64,000 nucleotides of DNA from Sialis fuliginosa (GCA_961205875.1 OY540809.1:24564267-24628266); one strand, 5' to 3'. Positions 34,441 to 46,724 are shown, counted from the stretch's first letter. A program made the numbers and translations. The notes: a model not told the origin generated them from the letters alone.

Positions 34441-34599
34441 TTTTATGAAATATCATTATTGTTAAATTGGTATTTGATTTACTAACATAAATGAAAATAG
34501 GAACAAAATTGGTTTTATTGTTTTTGATTGGCACCCAAGGATTTTGTATTATTTAATTCAATAATTTTAAAATTGTGATTAATAAAAAAACTACACACA

Positions 34600-34945
34600 T
34601 AAAAAAATATCCCCCCCCCCCAACCAAATTTTTTTCTGGATACTGTTTTTTGATTAATCATCGTTTGTAAAATTGAGCATACAGGGAAAAAAATACTGTA
34701 AGAATTTTTTCCTGTCTATCCCGGATAGTAAGCAAAAACATAATATTTTACTGTCTAAAACTGTAATAATATAATTTTAGACTGTAATGTAATATAATGT
34801 TTAATATACATTGATGAATAAACTGCAAACATAACAGCCTAAAATTATATTATTACAGTTTCAGACACTAAAGTTTTATGTTTTCCTTACTATTCGGGAT
34901 AGAGAGGAAATTTTTTAATTCTTATAGTTGGGGAGGGTACATACA
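34600..34945. repeat. Foldback, about 90-bp arms with a C-tract
   Basis: GAATTTTTTCCTGTCTATCC, ATAGTAAGCAAAAACATAAT and ACTGTAATAATATAATTTTA pair with the region 34835-34930. A run of about 12 C at 34610-34621 marks the outer left. Confidence 0.6.
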
Positions 34946-35603
34946 TTTTTAATAAAATATAAATTTTCTGTATAAAAACATTAAAAAAATTATAACAAAA
35001 GTTGTTTTCACAGGAAGTTTGATCTTGTGTACATAATATAAAAACATTATTTGAGATAAAATGTCATATCTTATTGTAAGTATGAATTTCATGTTTTGAA
35101 AAAAAATTGAAACTGTATTAATCCACTCCAACCCCGGGGACCCTTGATACACGTGTCGGGGAGGAAAAATACAAATATGAAAATGTTAGTTCAAAGCACA
35201 GTTATATTATTCATACATCTTAAAGATAGTTTTAATATGGCTCATAACGAAAAATATCATAATAAAAAAATAAATTATAAAATAAATTAAACCTCAAAAT
35301 AAAATAAAATTATAAATATACATTATGATGACTGAATAGCAAATATAATAATTCTATCAAATTAGCCAATTAACCAAATCATTTACGACGGTAATATTTA
35401 AAAGATGTTGGTCGGTCATCAGATCAATGCAAATGAGAAGATCGGATTGTTCCATCAGTATTATACATTACCAAACCTCCTAGTTTTTATTGTATAAACG
35501 TTCCCCGGGTGAAGGTTTTATAAAATTGTATGTTTTGAAAAGATTGGAAATATAGAAAAACAAAATCAACATTACAATCAAATAAATGTAATTGTTATCC
35601 TTA

Positions 35604-35632
35604 TCCTTAATATATATAAAGCTCAACGTCTC

Positions 35633-35690
<58 letters not shown>

Positions 35691-36518
35691 CGTTAGTTAC
35701 CTTATCACTCGAGAACCACTTATCCGATTTACGAGTTTTTTTTTTAATTCATAGGTACGTTCTCTGGCCAGGTTATAGGCTATATTTTTTTACGTTAGGT
35801 AACATAACAACAAAGCAGTGACGATAATAGTAAATCAAGTCGGAAAAAATTTTGCCGTCGGCGCGCTGTTTTGTAATACGCTGCCTAAACCGTTCAATAT
35901 AGAACAAAATAATGTAATAAAGAATTGTGTAGAATCAAAAGTTCTTCAATTAAGTCCGCGACACCATATGTCTAACATTTATATTTTAGCCACAATGACT
36001 GCTTTTATGTTACAAAGAAAACATAAAATATTTGGGTTTTGTTTACATGGACTTATGACCTGCAAAACATTAATCCATATCGAAATAAATGATTTCATCG
36101 TCATAAGTACTTAATGTAGATATAGTTTGCCATTTACAGCATCCAATTTGGTCGTATAGTTTAGAAAATATCTTAAAATATATTTATAAAGATAATATCT
36201 TAAATGTATGGTGTCGTGCCGCATCGAAGCAAGTACATCAGACTGGATTCGCGTACGCTCGGTTGTTATTCGGAGTCCCTCGGCTGATCGTTTGTGTTTA
36301 TTTTGTTTTCAATAATTAACATTTAAATTTAAACAGAACACAAATTATTTGTACTTTTTTCTTCTGATTCGTTTTTGTTAGGTAATTTAGGTATTGATAA
36401 ATTATTATTACAATAATAACTAATCGTGTTTGTACTTAATTATTTAAACTATATTTTTCAAAAATCCTAAACAATAATTCCGTAGTCTACGCGAGCGAAG
36501 CCGCGTGGGCCCAGCTAG
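35604..36518 (+). mobile_element. Helitron-like family D, first of a head-to-tail pair
   Basis: It starts TCCTTAATATATATAAAGCT and ends with a hairpin-forming CGCGAGCGAAGCCGCG, then GGCCCAGCTAG. 5' TC, a 3' GC hairpin and CTAG followed by T define a Helitron-type element. A (TCTG)n tract of about 14 units lies at about 35636-35690. The open frame at 35818-36114 is interrupted in the second copy, so it is not called. Confidence 0.75.
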
Positions 36519-37402
36519 TCCTTAATATATATAAAGCTCAACGTCTCTCTGTCTGTCTGTCTGTCTGTCTGTCCGTTAGTTACCTTGTCACTCGAGAACC
36601 ACTTATCTGATTTACGTTTTGTATTTTTTAATTCATAGGTACGTTCTCTGGCCAGGTTATAGGCTATATTTTTTTACGTTAGGTAACATAACAACAAAGC
36701 AGTGACGATAATAGTAAATCAAGTCGGAAAAAATTTTGCCGTCGGCGCGCTGTTTTGTAATACGCTGCCTAAACCGTTCAATATAGAACAAAATAATGTA
36801 TTAAAGAATTGTGTAGAATCAAAAGTTCTACAATTAAGTCAGCGACACGATATGTCTAACTTTTATATTTAAGCCACAATGACTGCTTTTATGTTACAAA
36901 GAAAACATAAAATATTTGGGTTTTGTTTACATGGACTTATGACCTGCAAAACATTAATCCTTATCGAAATAAATGATTTCATCGTCATAAGTACTTAATG
37001 TAGATATAGTTTGCCATTTACAGCATCCAATTTGGTCGTATAGTTTAGAAAATATCGAAATATACATATTAGAACATATTATTCGCGCGATTGTGACCGT
37101 GCGCGGGGGTTTGCGGCGAGGGAACGTGGCAACACGCTGGGCAGAGGGAACAGCCGAACAGGCCGGTATTCTTTTGATTGTCAATTGTTTATTTTGTTTT
37201 CAATAATTAACTTTTAAATTTAAATAGAACAAAAATTATTTTTACTGTTTGTTCTGATTCGTTTTTGTTAGGTAGGTAATTTAAGTGTTATTTGGTTTTT
37301 ATTACATTAATAACTAATCGTGTTTGTAATTAATTCAACTATATATTTTTGAAATCCTAAATTCCGTAGTCCACGCGAGCGAAGCCGCGTGGGCTCAGCT
37401 AG
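36519..37402 (+). mobile_element. Helitron-like family D, second of a head-to-tail pair
   Basis: It begins immediately after the CTAG of the first copy, with TCCTTAATATATATAAAGCT, and ends CCGCGTGGGCTCAGCTAG|T. The copies are nearly identical over about 500 bp, then differ in the core around 37055-37180, where this copy has a GC-rich block (GCGCGGGGGTTTGCGGCGAG). Direct abutment without intervening host bases fits rolling-circle insertion. Confidence 0.75.
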
Positions 37403-37575
37403 TACGTATATAAAATAACACTAATCTATTCAAAATAACACAATTTGTTACTGTTTTTAAAATATTTTCGACAACGCACCAAAATTACTTCCACGCATTA
37501 AAAATGAAAATTGATGAAAATGACCATCAAGATGACAATTTAAATGATTAAACTGTTGATATGTTACACATATTA

Positions 37576-38850
37576 GGCGATCGGGAGGTTGGCCAAAAAG
37601 TAGGGTCGACCGACCACGAAGAGGAAAGTGGCTAAACGACATGATTCCTTATGTAATTTTGGTCGCTGAATCCGAATATGAAATTTATTTTCCTCTAAAG
37701 TGACAGCGTCATCAAGAAAAACGCAATTTTCATGAAAATCGCGAAAAAATAATTTTTCGATTTTTTTGTATTCAACTCGTTGTATCTTGAACAATTATTG
37801 CTCGTTTCTAATAAAATTTTTACAGTGTATTCTTGAACCATTTTGAAAGAAAACAAGCTGTCACTCGAGTAAAACAATCAATTAGAACCGGAGATACGAA
37901 TTTTTAAACATTAACAATCCGATTTAGCGAACGTTTGACTTCAAACTGAAATATTGAGTGACGAAAGTTCGAAATTCACATTTTAAACTACACAACATTA
38001 AAATATAAGGTACAAAGAAGTTTTTGGTAATGTTTCATTATTAAATATCAAGTAGGACAAAAATGGCAATAGTTTTAAGATTAATGTAAATTAATTTAAA
38101 ATGTTGTGAAGTTTGTATGTGTGAAACTACATGTAAAAATGTTGATGATAATTTAGATGATATTAATAATTTTGAAAATGTTAATAAACTGTGTTAAAAA
38201 ATTTTGATAAATTAATTTGAATGATATATACTTTCCGAATTATTATTTGACTTCGCGTGCGCCGAGTCGCACCGCTGGTCGCGGCGGCGGTGGCTGCTAC
38301 GCTGCGCTTGCAGCGAGCGCGCGCTCGGTACATTAATCTTAAAACTATTGCCATTTTTTTCCTTCTTGATATTTAATAATGAAACTTTACCAAAAACTTC
38401 TTTGTACCTTATATTTTAATGTTGTGTAGTTTAAAATGTGAATTTCGAACTTTCGTCACTCAACATTTCAGTTTGAAGTCAAACGTTCGCTAAATCGGAT
38501 TGTTAATGTTTAAAAATTCGTATCTCCGGTTCTAATTGATTGTTTTACTCGAGTGACCGCTTGTTTTCTTTCAAAATAGTTCAAGAATACACTGTAAAAA
38601 TTTCATTAGAAACAAGCAATAATTCTTAAAGATACAGCGAGTTGAATACGAAAAAATCGAAAAATTATTTTTTCGCGATTTTCATGAAAATTGCGTTTTT
38701 CTCAATGACGCTGTCACTTTAGAGGAAAATAAATTTCATATTCGGATTAAGCGATCAAAATTACATAAGGAATCATGTCGTTTAGCCACTTACCTCACGT
38801 GGTCGGTATGTACCTTAATTTGAGCACTTTTCGGCAACCTCCCGCTCGCC
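37576..38850. mobile_element. 1.27-kb foldback element, about 510-bp arms
   Basis: GGCGATCGGGAGGTTGGCCA mirrors GGCGAGCGGGAGGTTGCCGA from the right, and both abut TA. Pairing runs on to GGCAATAGTTTTAAGATTAA near 38062-38081. The centre (38089-38329) carries a GC-rich insert. Open frames in the arms (for example 37573-37794, minus) are arm translations, not genes. Confidence 0.8.
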
Positions 38851-38895
38851 TATATTTACATGGTTACGTTAGTACACTTATTAATCCATCTGTAT

Positions 38896-39448
38896 TAGAG
38901 CTGGGCGCGTGAGTAATTTTTGCTCACGATCACGCACGCTCACGAGAGAAAAAATTTTAGTCACGCCCGCTCACTCACGGTTAGAAAAAAAGTATTCACG
39001 ATCACGCCCGCTCACGAATTCTATTTTTTTACTCACGCCCGATCACGCACGGCGGATCACGCTCGTGACCCGAATAATATATTATAAATAAATATATAAT
39101 GTAATAAATAAAAACAAACTTGATTGTTTAAACGTCAAAATTTATTAAAGAAGAGGAAACCGCAATAATAATAATAATAATGTAATAAATATATAAATGT
39201 TTAATATAAAAATTCGATTTAACAGATTATCATATATGCATGAGATCAGAAATTAAAGAAATATCAAAATATACATACATATACTCACGGACTCACGCAC
39301 GACAAAAATGTACTCACGCCCGGTCACGCCCGATTGTTTTATTTTGACTCACGATCACGCCCGCTCACGATTCAATATTTGAAAATCGCTCACGTCACGT
39401 CGGGTCACGGCCGTGACCCGAAAAATTCACGGCCCGCGCCCAGCTCTA
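38896..39448. mobile_element. hAT element packed with CTCACG motifs
   Basis: The inverted ends are TAGAGCTGGGCGCG, with an exact 8-bp duplication ATCTGTAT at 38888-38895 and 39449-39456. Subterminal zones on both sides are arrays of CTCACG, GATCACGC and CCCGCTCACG. The middle has an (ATA)n tract. The frame at 38909-39091 is just the motif array. Confidence 0.9.
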
Positions 39449-39456
39449 ATCTGTAT

Positions 39457-40319
39457 GACCCCTCCCAGTGTATGAATTCTCCCCATCTCCCTCTATGTAT
39501 GTAGATGTTATATCTTTTGTAATTAATTAATTGTCAATAAATAACGTCAGTTATCTCACTTCATCAAATATGATTTTGATTACTTGTATTAATGATAAAA
39601 CAGCGTAAGAATATAACTTATGTATGTACCTATACCTATACTATTTTTAATGAAAACTGTTACAATAATAATACAATTAACAAATTAGAAAATAAATGTA
39701 TTACTAACATCTACTTCTATTACCTTCGACGAAGATGTACGAATATATTTATTATGCAGGTAATGAAGACATTTGAAGAACTTTGTAAAGAACAATTTGT
39801 GATTGTTTAACATTGCAGCTATGTGTGTTATAAAATGCAGCACTGCAGCATTACAGCGATGTTTCTTTGTAGACCAATTTCAAAGGCGAACACAGTACTA
39901 CTAGGTATTCTCTTGTATGAGTATATTTATTTTATCGTATGGGTCACACCACGTGTTACTTGTTACAAAGGTTCTCAAAATTTAATTAAAGTATGTTCGT
40001 ATCCAACCAAGTTAAATATTTGTAGATTGGTAAATCGTCTGGAAGATGCATGACCCCCACAAAGGGGGAACTGACAGAACTAAAGCCTGGGGCCCGGCAG
40101 GAGAGGGCTCGTTAGCCTGTAATATGATATGGGGGGCATGGAAAAGTAATATACTTATTACTTATGCCCAAAATTTCAAAATATTTTATAATTTTTATTG
40201 ATACGTGATTAGATATTCGCGCATTTAAACCGTTCTCTTTAAATAAATGTGGTTGAAATGAAAACTAGTGAATATTATTATTGTTATATAGTAAGTTATA
40301 ATATATGGTATGCCTTTTT
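39457..40319. other. Unrecognised DNA
   Basis: 40040-40140 is GC-richer (GGGGCCCGGCAGGAGAGGGC), but the frame 39823-40053 has no domain-like text and no splice sites were convincing. Confidence 0.4.
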
Positions 40320-40545
40320 AGTACTTCCTCGCAAAAAAAAATTTGTGATCTTTTTAGAATGAGACAAAAAAAATTGTTCTCCGATTTCAAAATTTTAACT
40401 TGATTTTTCCGTTTCATGTCAAGATAAATATTTTTCGTTTCGTATCTGTCTGTCTGCGTGTGTGTCTGTCCCCTGAATCTTTGTCACACGTATAACTCAT
40501 GAACCACTGAACCGATATTAATAAAACTTGGTGTGGTGTTTTTAT
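40320..40545 (-). repeat. Repeat B, tail fragment
   Basis: ACTTCCTCGC, TTTTAGAATGAGACAAAAAA, GTTTCATGTCAAGATAAATA and ATGAACCACTGAACCGATAT are the complement of the B tail. Confidence 0.7.
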
Positions 40546-40559
40546 CACGAAAAATTGAT

Positions 40560-40730
40560 TAGATTAAAAAATGGGTGTGTGTACTTTTGTACGCGCGATA
40601 GGTTAGGTTTAGTTTAGTGACATCTGCAAATGCGAAACTAAAAACCTGTTTTATCGACTATCATAACAGAAATCTGTATTACCTAACCTAAATATCACGC
40701 GGACGACGCGGACGTCGCGATAATAGCTAG
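40560..40730 (+). mobile_element. Helitron-like family C, 3' fragment
   Basis: GGGTGTGTGTACTTTTGTAC, GCAAATGCGAAACTAAAAAC and ATCACGCGGACGACGCGGAC end in TAATAGCTAG|T. The 5' half is missing. Confidence 0.6.
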
Positions 40731-41269
40731 TATAATATATATTTAAAGTTTTGTGATAAAATATACGAGATAACTATATACAAAACTGTAAATTGCAATA
40801 CTTTAACGCTAAAAAGAGTTTAACGACTTTCTTGGCATCCTTTCCAAAATTACCACCACACAACATTTCCTTTGAAACATCCAAAACATTGAATATAGCT
40901 AACTGAAGTTCTGGAAATCCTTCCAAAACTATTCCACATCATCCCAAAGTTTGGGTAGCACTCGAGCGGGGTTCTCTTAAAGTGTATGAATAAGTAACCA
41001 GATGGCCTCTCGTTTCAGAGTCCGGCGTTCAGTTTGCTCTGTTTGCATGCACTTATTCTGGTTTACATTCGCTCGGCTTAAACATTTATAAAACTACTAG
41101 CACCTGAAGATGGCATACACGCCTCCATACAGCCCTCTATTAACTTGTCCGATTCCCAGTGGCGTAGCATAGGTTTCTGCCGCCCGGGGCAGATACCTAT
41201 GCTACCCCTTCCCCACCCCCACTACATTAAGAGAAAATATGATTATTGATAACATTTACTACAGCGAAG
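40731..41269. other. Unrecognised DNA with an hAT-like terminus
   Basis: CAGTGGCGTAGCATAGGTTT at about 41158 resembles an hAT end but has no nearby partner. A GC-richer stretch at 41010-41150 is discussed among the rejected items. Confidence 0.4.
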
Positions 41270-41923
41270 AAAAAACATCTGCCAAGTAAATGCACAGTGC
41301 TTCCTCGTGCTAAATTACCAAAGGTAGTTAATTATTGAACAATTTAAATAAAAACCGATAGTATTAAGATAAATTGCCTGGAATTGGTAAACCATTTAAT
41401 TTTTATACAGTTTTACTAAAAAATATTAGTTCGAAACACACCTGATTATTTTTTTGTATATTTTTAATTTTTTGACAAATGTCAAAATTACATTTAAAAC
41501 GTCAAAATGACATTTAATGTGTCCAAGCAAATATCAATTTAGAAAAACAAAATACGAATTTTTAAAATAAATTGAAATAAATCTTTGTAAGGGAATATTT
41601 TACAACGAACGTTGTCGACCTATATTATAGGAAATTTAATGCCCTACAAAAAATATTCTATAAAATTTTTGGGACCGTCCTCAAGCCAGACCCAACCATC
41701 CCACTAAGTTTGAATAATATCCGTTCAGTGGTTCATGAGTTATACGTGTGACAAGGATTCAAGGGACGGACGGACGGACAGACAGACAGACACGGAACGA
41801 AAAGTGTTTGTCTTGACGTGGAACGGAAAGATAGATTTAAAGTTTTGAAATCGGAGAATATTTTTTTGTCTCAATCTGAAACGATCACAATGCTTCTCGT
41901 ATCTTCGATGTTGCGAGGAAGCA
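41270..41923 (+). repeat. Repeat B, copy 3
   Basis: A copy from ACATCTGCCAAGTAAATGCA to CTTCGATGTTGCGAGGAAGC, lacking part of the middle block (GTAACATGTGTCGTTC). A GGACGGACGGACAGACAGAC tract is included. Confidence 0.8.
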
Positions 41924-42152
41924 ATAATAATCAACGATTATCTAAAAACATTATTATTACTTTAAGAAAATTAATTGTTAATTGAAAAATATAAAAAAAG
42001 CTCATCGTATCTCCGATATGGCGAAGAAGAAATATTTTTCAAACTACTGAATGTTGCAATATAATAAATATTTTCTTCTCTGAAGAATAATAATGAGTAA
42101 TATAACAATTACAATGATTTGGATTAAGAAAATATTATCTCATTAAAAATTG

Positions 42153-42200
42153 TTGTAACTAGCTAGCAAATTTTGTTAGTTAGTATGTAATACTGGACAT
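42153..42200. repeat. MITE family A end fragment
   Basis: ACTAGCTAGCAAATTTTGTT then AGTATGTAATACTGGACAT matches the terminus seen at about 49230-49268. Confidence 0.5.
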
Positions 42201-42210
42201 AAGTATAAAG

Positions 42211-42852
42211 CAGGGACTTGAACCGGAATTTATTTATGGTTCGGGTTCGGGTTTGGATTCAGCATGGTGAAAACTATTTGGGTTCAAAAATCCTATTTTT
42301 TTGGGTTCAGGATCAGGTTCAGTTTCGGATTCAAATTTGTAATTAAAAGAAAATTATTTTGTTCGAAAAAAAAATTATAATTAACAAATAAAACATTTTC
42401 TGAAGAAGAAAAAAACATTAATAGCCTTGTTACTAAAAAGAGGGAGAAATTAAAATGACATTTTAAAGATTGAAATCTCTACTTATTATAAAGTACATTT
42501 TTTTTAATTGAAAAGTAATTCAGTTATAGAATTAAAAAAGAAAGTAAAAAATATGTAAATTTTAGTAGTTAACTTGATAAGTCACATCATACCATAAAAT
42601 TTAAACAGATTTCCAGTATTCGTACATTTTATAATCTCATTTAAAAATCATTGCGTAGAAAAATATTAAAAATAATTTATTGAACCTTTTAAAAATATAT
42701 GGTTTTCGGTTATCCATGAAACGGTTCAGATTCAGATTCAGTTTAGGTTCAGGTTCGTTTACTTTGAAATATAGCAGTTCGGTTCGGGTTCAGGTTAATA
42801 AAAAATACGAGATTTTTTGGGTTTCGGGTTCGGGTTCAGGTTCAGGTCCCTG
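42211..42852. mobile_element. hAT element with GGTTCGGG motif arrays
   Basis: The inverted ends are CAGGGACTTGAACC and CAGGGACCTGAACC. Subterminal arrays of GGTTCGGGTTCAGG repeat on both sides. The flanks AGTATAAAG and AGTATAAG are a near-duplicate consistent with a decayed 8-bp duplication. The middle is AT-rich. Confidence 0.8.
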
Positions 42853-43893
42853 AGTATAAGTATTACTTATTATGTGAACCTTTTGTTTTACGAAGACTTG
42901 AACAATTTGTATATTAACTAGAAAATATCTATAATTTTTTATAATAGATTATAGATATTATCACAGAGTGTAACTTTTTGGGTTATATATAATTAAACTA
43001 AAAATTTGATAGTAAGCACTTTGTACACTCGAACATAAATTTAAATACTTAACACTACATTTTAACTCGTATTGAAGAATATGCCGATATGACTAATTGT
43101 CAAAAATCACGTTCAAACATAGTTAGTCAGAATAAAATTGTTGCTCTATTGGGCGATGGGTGGTTGGTTAGTTTTGGTTAAAATATAGAAAATCACAATA
43201 AATACGTCAAAAATATGTAATAAATAATCATTAAAAAATCGCATTAAAAATATCAAAACGTCAGTGGGATCATTCAGTGCAAAGTATTAATTTTTAATGC
43301 AAAATATTAAAATTTATATTCGAGTGTACAAAGTGCATGCTATCAAATTAGTGAAATGATTTAAAAAAATACATTTAAATACAAGCCTAACTTTTTTCAT
43401 TGCTGCATCACTGATTCAGTTCAAAATATTATCAATACTTCTGCAAACAAATCAAAGACAGTCATTTTCTGCCCCCCTCTATTTCGACAAATCTCAGTTA
43501 ATTAAAATACATAAATCAACAGCAGTTTTTTTTTCACTACACGTCTTTTGAGATGAAGACAAGTGAAAAAAAAAACACAATTTATCACATGTAACACTTC
43601 TCCTTTCCGTACTTGCACAACACGAATGAGTTGGCCAACATTAGCGATCTTGGGATCTCTTGATTGATCATTTATTGGGGAAGTTGCCAGGATATGGTCT
43701 ACTTCTGCATCCGGTCTTTGATCGTAAAAGCGCATACACACATACATACGCACATGAACACACACATGCACACACAAGACAGGGCTGTCTTAGAGAGTAG
43801 TTGATGTTTAAGCAATATCTATCTCTTTTTAATTTCTGTCTATTTGTAACCATTTTTGATTTATTGAGCAAAAAGTACAAAATTCAACAATAT
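42853..43893. other. AT-rich DNA without recognised features
   Basis: The CA-rich tract at about 43735-43775 and partial mirror text (TTTGATAGTAAGCACTTTGT at about 43005 against ACAAAGTGCATGCTATCAAA at about 43328) suggest an old foldback of about 340 bp. Confidence 0.4.
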
Positions 43894-44310
43894 CACAGGT
43901 CTACAAAAAAAAGTGGTCTGTGCTGGGGTACAGACCCAACTTTTCTTTTGTATTTCTTCCCACTGAACACGAATCCGTCGTCATAATTGGGGGTTGATGA
44001 ACAAAATTACGAGAAAACCCAAAAAAACCGATAAAAACCATCATAGGCCCAAAAAGAAAGTGGTGTGTGCTGGGGTACAGACCCAACTTTTCTTTTGTAT
44101 TTTTTCCCGCTGAACACGAATCCGTCGTCATAATTGGGGGTTGATGAACAAAAACACGATAAACCAGTTTTTATCGTTTTTTGGGGTTTTTTTCGTGATT
44201 TTGTTCATCAACCCCCAATTATGACGACGGATTCGTGTTCAGCGGGAAAAAATACAAAAGAAAAGTTGGGTCTGTACCCCACTACAGACCACTTTTTTTG
44301 TGGACCTGTG
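43894..44310. repeat. Three-unit palindromic cassette
   Basis: A unit of about 125 bp appears twice in direct orientation (from about 43910 and 44060) and once inverted (to about 44290). It contains GTGCTGGGGTACAGACCCAA, CTTTTCTTTTGTA, GAACACGAATCCGTCGTCAT and AATTGGGGGTTGATGAACAA. CACAGGTC and GACCTGTG close the whole. Frames reading MTTDSCSAGKNTKEKLGLYP occur once per unit, simply because the unit repeats. Confidence 0.75.
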
Positions 44311-44324
44311 TATTTATTTTAAAA

Positions 44325-44578
44325 AATTAAGTTTTTTTCAAATAAATAAAACACCATGTACAGGTTGTTCATGTTGCCAATAAAAATAGCATGATTTTTT
44401 TTCAGTTACCAAACAGTTGCTTTATTGTTTTATCGAACACGAAGAACCAATTTACAATCATATAAATTCACTAATGCGCTGTGTGAAATCGAGACAGAAA
44501 CATAAAATACTATTTTTACTGGCAGCATGAATACTCTGTACATGGTGTTTTATTTTATTTGAAAAATACTTAATTCTA
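44325..44578. mobile_element. MITE with AACACCATGTACAG inverted ends
   Basis: AATAAATAAAACACCATGTA mirrors TACATGGTGTTTTATTTTAT. The inverted ends are about 40 bp and the total is 254 bp. Confidence 0.6.
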
Positions 44579-45800
44579 CATAACATCGTATAAAATATTT
44601 CCATTCGAAATAGTTGAGAAGAATATCTTTCAAGTTATCAAAATTTGAAAATTTATTTTGTACATGGTAGCTTTAAGATATTTAAACACCTACAACCTCC
44701 TACAATAAGGTCCATATTTAATTTCGTCTTAAAAGCTGCCGCCACAGAAGTGGTGAATTTTTAAGTAGAGTAATGTAAAAATCATTTTTTTTAATATTAT
44801 TACGTCTAAACCGGACATAAGATGGGGCTAATATTTTAGATATGAAAAAACATCCCAAGAGAAGTGTTAAATATACAAAAATATTCAGGGCATTCAATTT
44901 AAAAAAAATTACCATAAGAGTGCTACACTTTTTTGTAGCACCCCGTATATTTGAAAATAATGTCGATGTAAGCACATTTACCCACAGTTTATATCTGCAT
45001 TAGAAAGATTTTTTTATCTGTTATGGTGTACTTGCTATGAAACTTCCACACACTATTGCCCCAGCCTGTATAACATATTTAGTTACAATTAGAACTAAAT
45101 AATTATCTGTTAAGAAGAAAACAAAAAAACTATTCCTTAATGGGTGCTTAAATCTATCTACTATCGAAATAAAAATCAATGTCTGTCAATAAATTGAAAA
45201 ACAATTTTTCAAAATATCACAAATAGGTACTTTTCGTTTTCAAATTACAAGCCTTAAGTTAGATTTGCATAGTGGGCTATGACATATCTGAACGTAAATG
45301 TTTTTACATAAGGCCCTAACAAACTTTTGAATAATTCTTCCACATACATGACTCACGCACACATATACATACCCACATACACACACACACACATATATTC
45401 GCACTACGTATTTCTTGGCTAGACAGTTCGTTCTCAGTCTTATTATTGCAGTGATTTATATCAGTGGTCAGATATATATTTTATAAACTGAATGTTCTCT
45501 GTGAGATTCTAGTTGAAAAAGAAAAAGATAATGAATGTAGGTAGCGTTCTTTTCAGTGCATTATTTTATTTTGGTTTTACGTAAAATGGACGTTGTTTAA
45601 TGTGGATTTTTGTTTAAGTTAATAGAAAAATACAGTTTCTTCATTTTTAGATCAACGTATTTTTTTCTGAATATGGTGGTATATTTATATTTAAAGCCTT
45701 AATCGATTTTCAATTTTTATAATTCCATACTATATAGTTGGGTTTCCCCGACATTTTCCGAGTAGATATCGGAATTTCACCCAATCTTAACTAACCATAA
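44579..45800. other. Unrecognised AT-rich DNA
   Basis: A (CA)n tract at about 45373-45391 and CTACACTTTTTTGTAGCACC near 44923 are the only marked features. Confidence 0.45.
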
Positions 45801-46352
45801 GGTAAAAGCACCAGTTATGGCCGCTATAAGAGAAAGTTTTCGGGGTTTTTTGAATTAATGGACTTGTTTTTTGTAATTCTCATGTTACTAGTAAAACAAA
45901 TAACTCTTTATTTAATCAATTTAATTATCAAAGTCCGCAAATATAGTTTTTTTTTAATTATAGCCTTTTAATTTGTTCATGTTTTTTCTCCGTTAATGGT
46001 AAAGGTAAAACTAGTAATGAGCACGCAGTGATGGACACTTGCTAATGATTACAAAAAGATAAGTACTACGACACAAAAGATAAGAATCGTCAAATTTGAA
46101 ACAATGTAAAACAGTTGCTATGATAATATAACAATTAATCAATAAATTATACTAATAATTAGTATAAATGCCCACCATTTTGACACTTATTGGCCGATTG
46201 TCATCAAATCACGCTGTAAGACAGTTAAATGTATATAGATTAATATTCAGAAATGGTATAGTAATAAAATATCGACACATATTTCTAATTCAGTACATTT
46301 AATTAAAAATTTGCCATTACTGTGGTCTTTGCCAAGACTGGTGCCACTACCT
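45801..46352 (-). mobile_element. MITE family M, copy 2
   Basis: GGTAAAAGCACCA and TGGTGCCACTACC close a copy opposite in orientation to 14293-14713, sharing GCACGCAGTGATGGACACTT and ATTGTCATCAAATCACGCTG. It keeps extra sequence at about 45825-45970 that is absent or diverged in copy 1. Confidence 0.65.
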
Positions 46353-46724
46353 TATATGTTTTAATATACTTATATAGCTTTGTTAGAGCATCGCATTACG
46401 TTCATGAAATCCGAACGCAATTTTTCTCCTTGATTCAAGACTTGCGTGCCGAACAATAGATCCAGGAAGTTTTTCTAAGCAAAAAAGTTTATATAAATAT
46501 GTGTCCGGATATTCTTCTTGAGGGAGTTATAGCCCCCCAAGGAGTATGTTCAAAAATAGTTTTTATCTTACTCCAGAGATTATAAGAAAGTGGTTTTTGA
46601 TAACATATTTATTATATATTTAATATTATATTACCTATATTTATTTTAGTTTCTTATACACAAATAATTTTCTTTATTGTTCCCATATCGCATTTTTTTG
46701 TCAAACTAATTAAATATATGTAAA

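Noticed and set aside
35636-35690. (TCTG)n run as a possible CRISPR-like or regulatory array
   Set aside because: It is a simple microsatellite inside a Helitron-like element. No spacer-separated repeats exist anywhere in the window.
35818-36114. 98-codon frame in the first Helitron-like copy
   Set aside because: The second copy has the same sequence with stops and no selection on the frame is apparent, so it is non-coding element sequence.
41010-41150. Possible exon after an acceptor-like CCTCTCGTTTCAG with raised GC
   Set aside because: All three frames are open only for about 20-28 codons, no good donor follows, and no domain text is recognisable. The phase-1 frame that would follow the 60-bp exon hits a stop after 28 codons.
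43901-44322. Repeated protein-like frame MTTDSCSAGKNTKEKLGLYP
   Set aside because: It is explained by triplication of a short DNA unit on both strands and is not evidence for a gene. Kept only as a note in the cassette finding.
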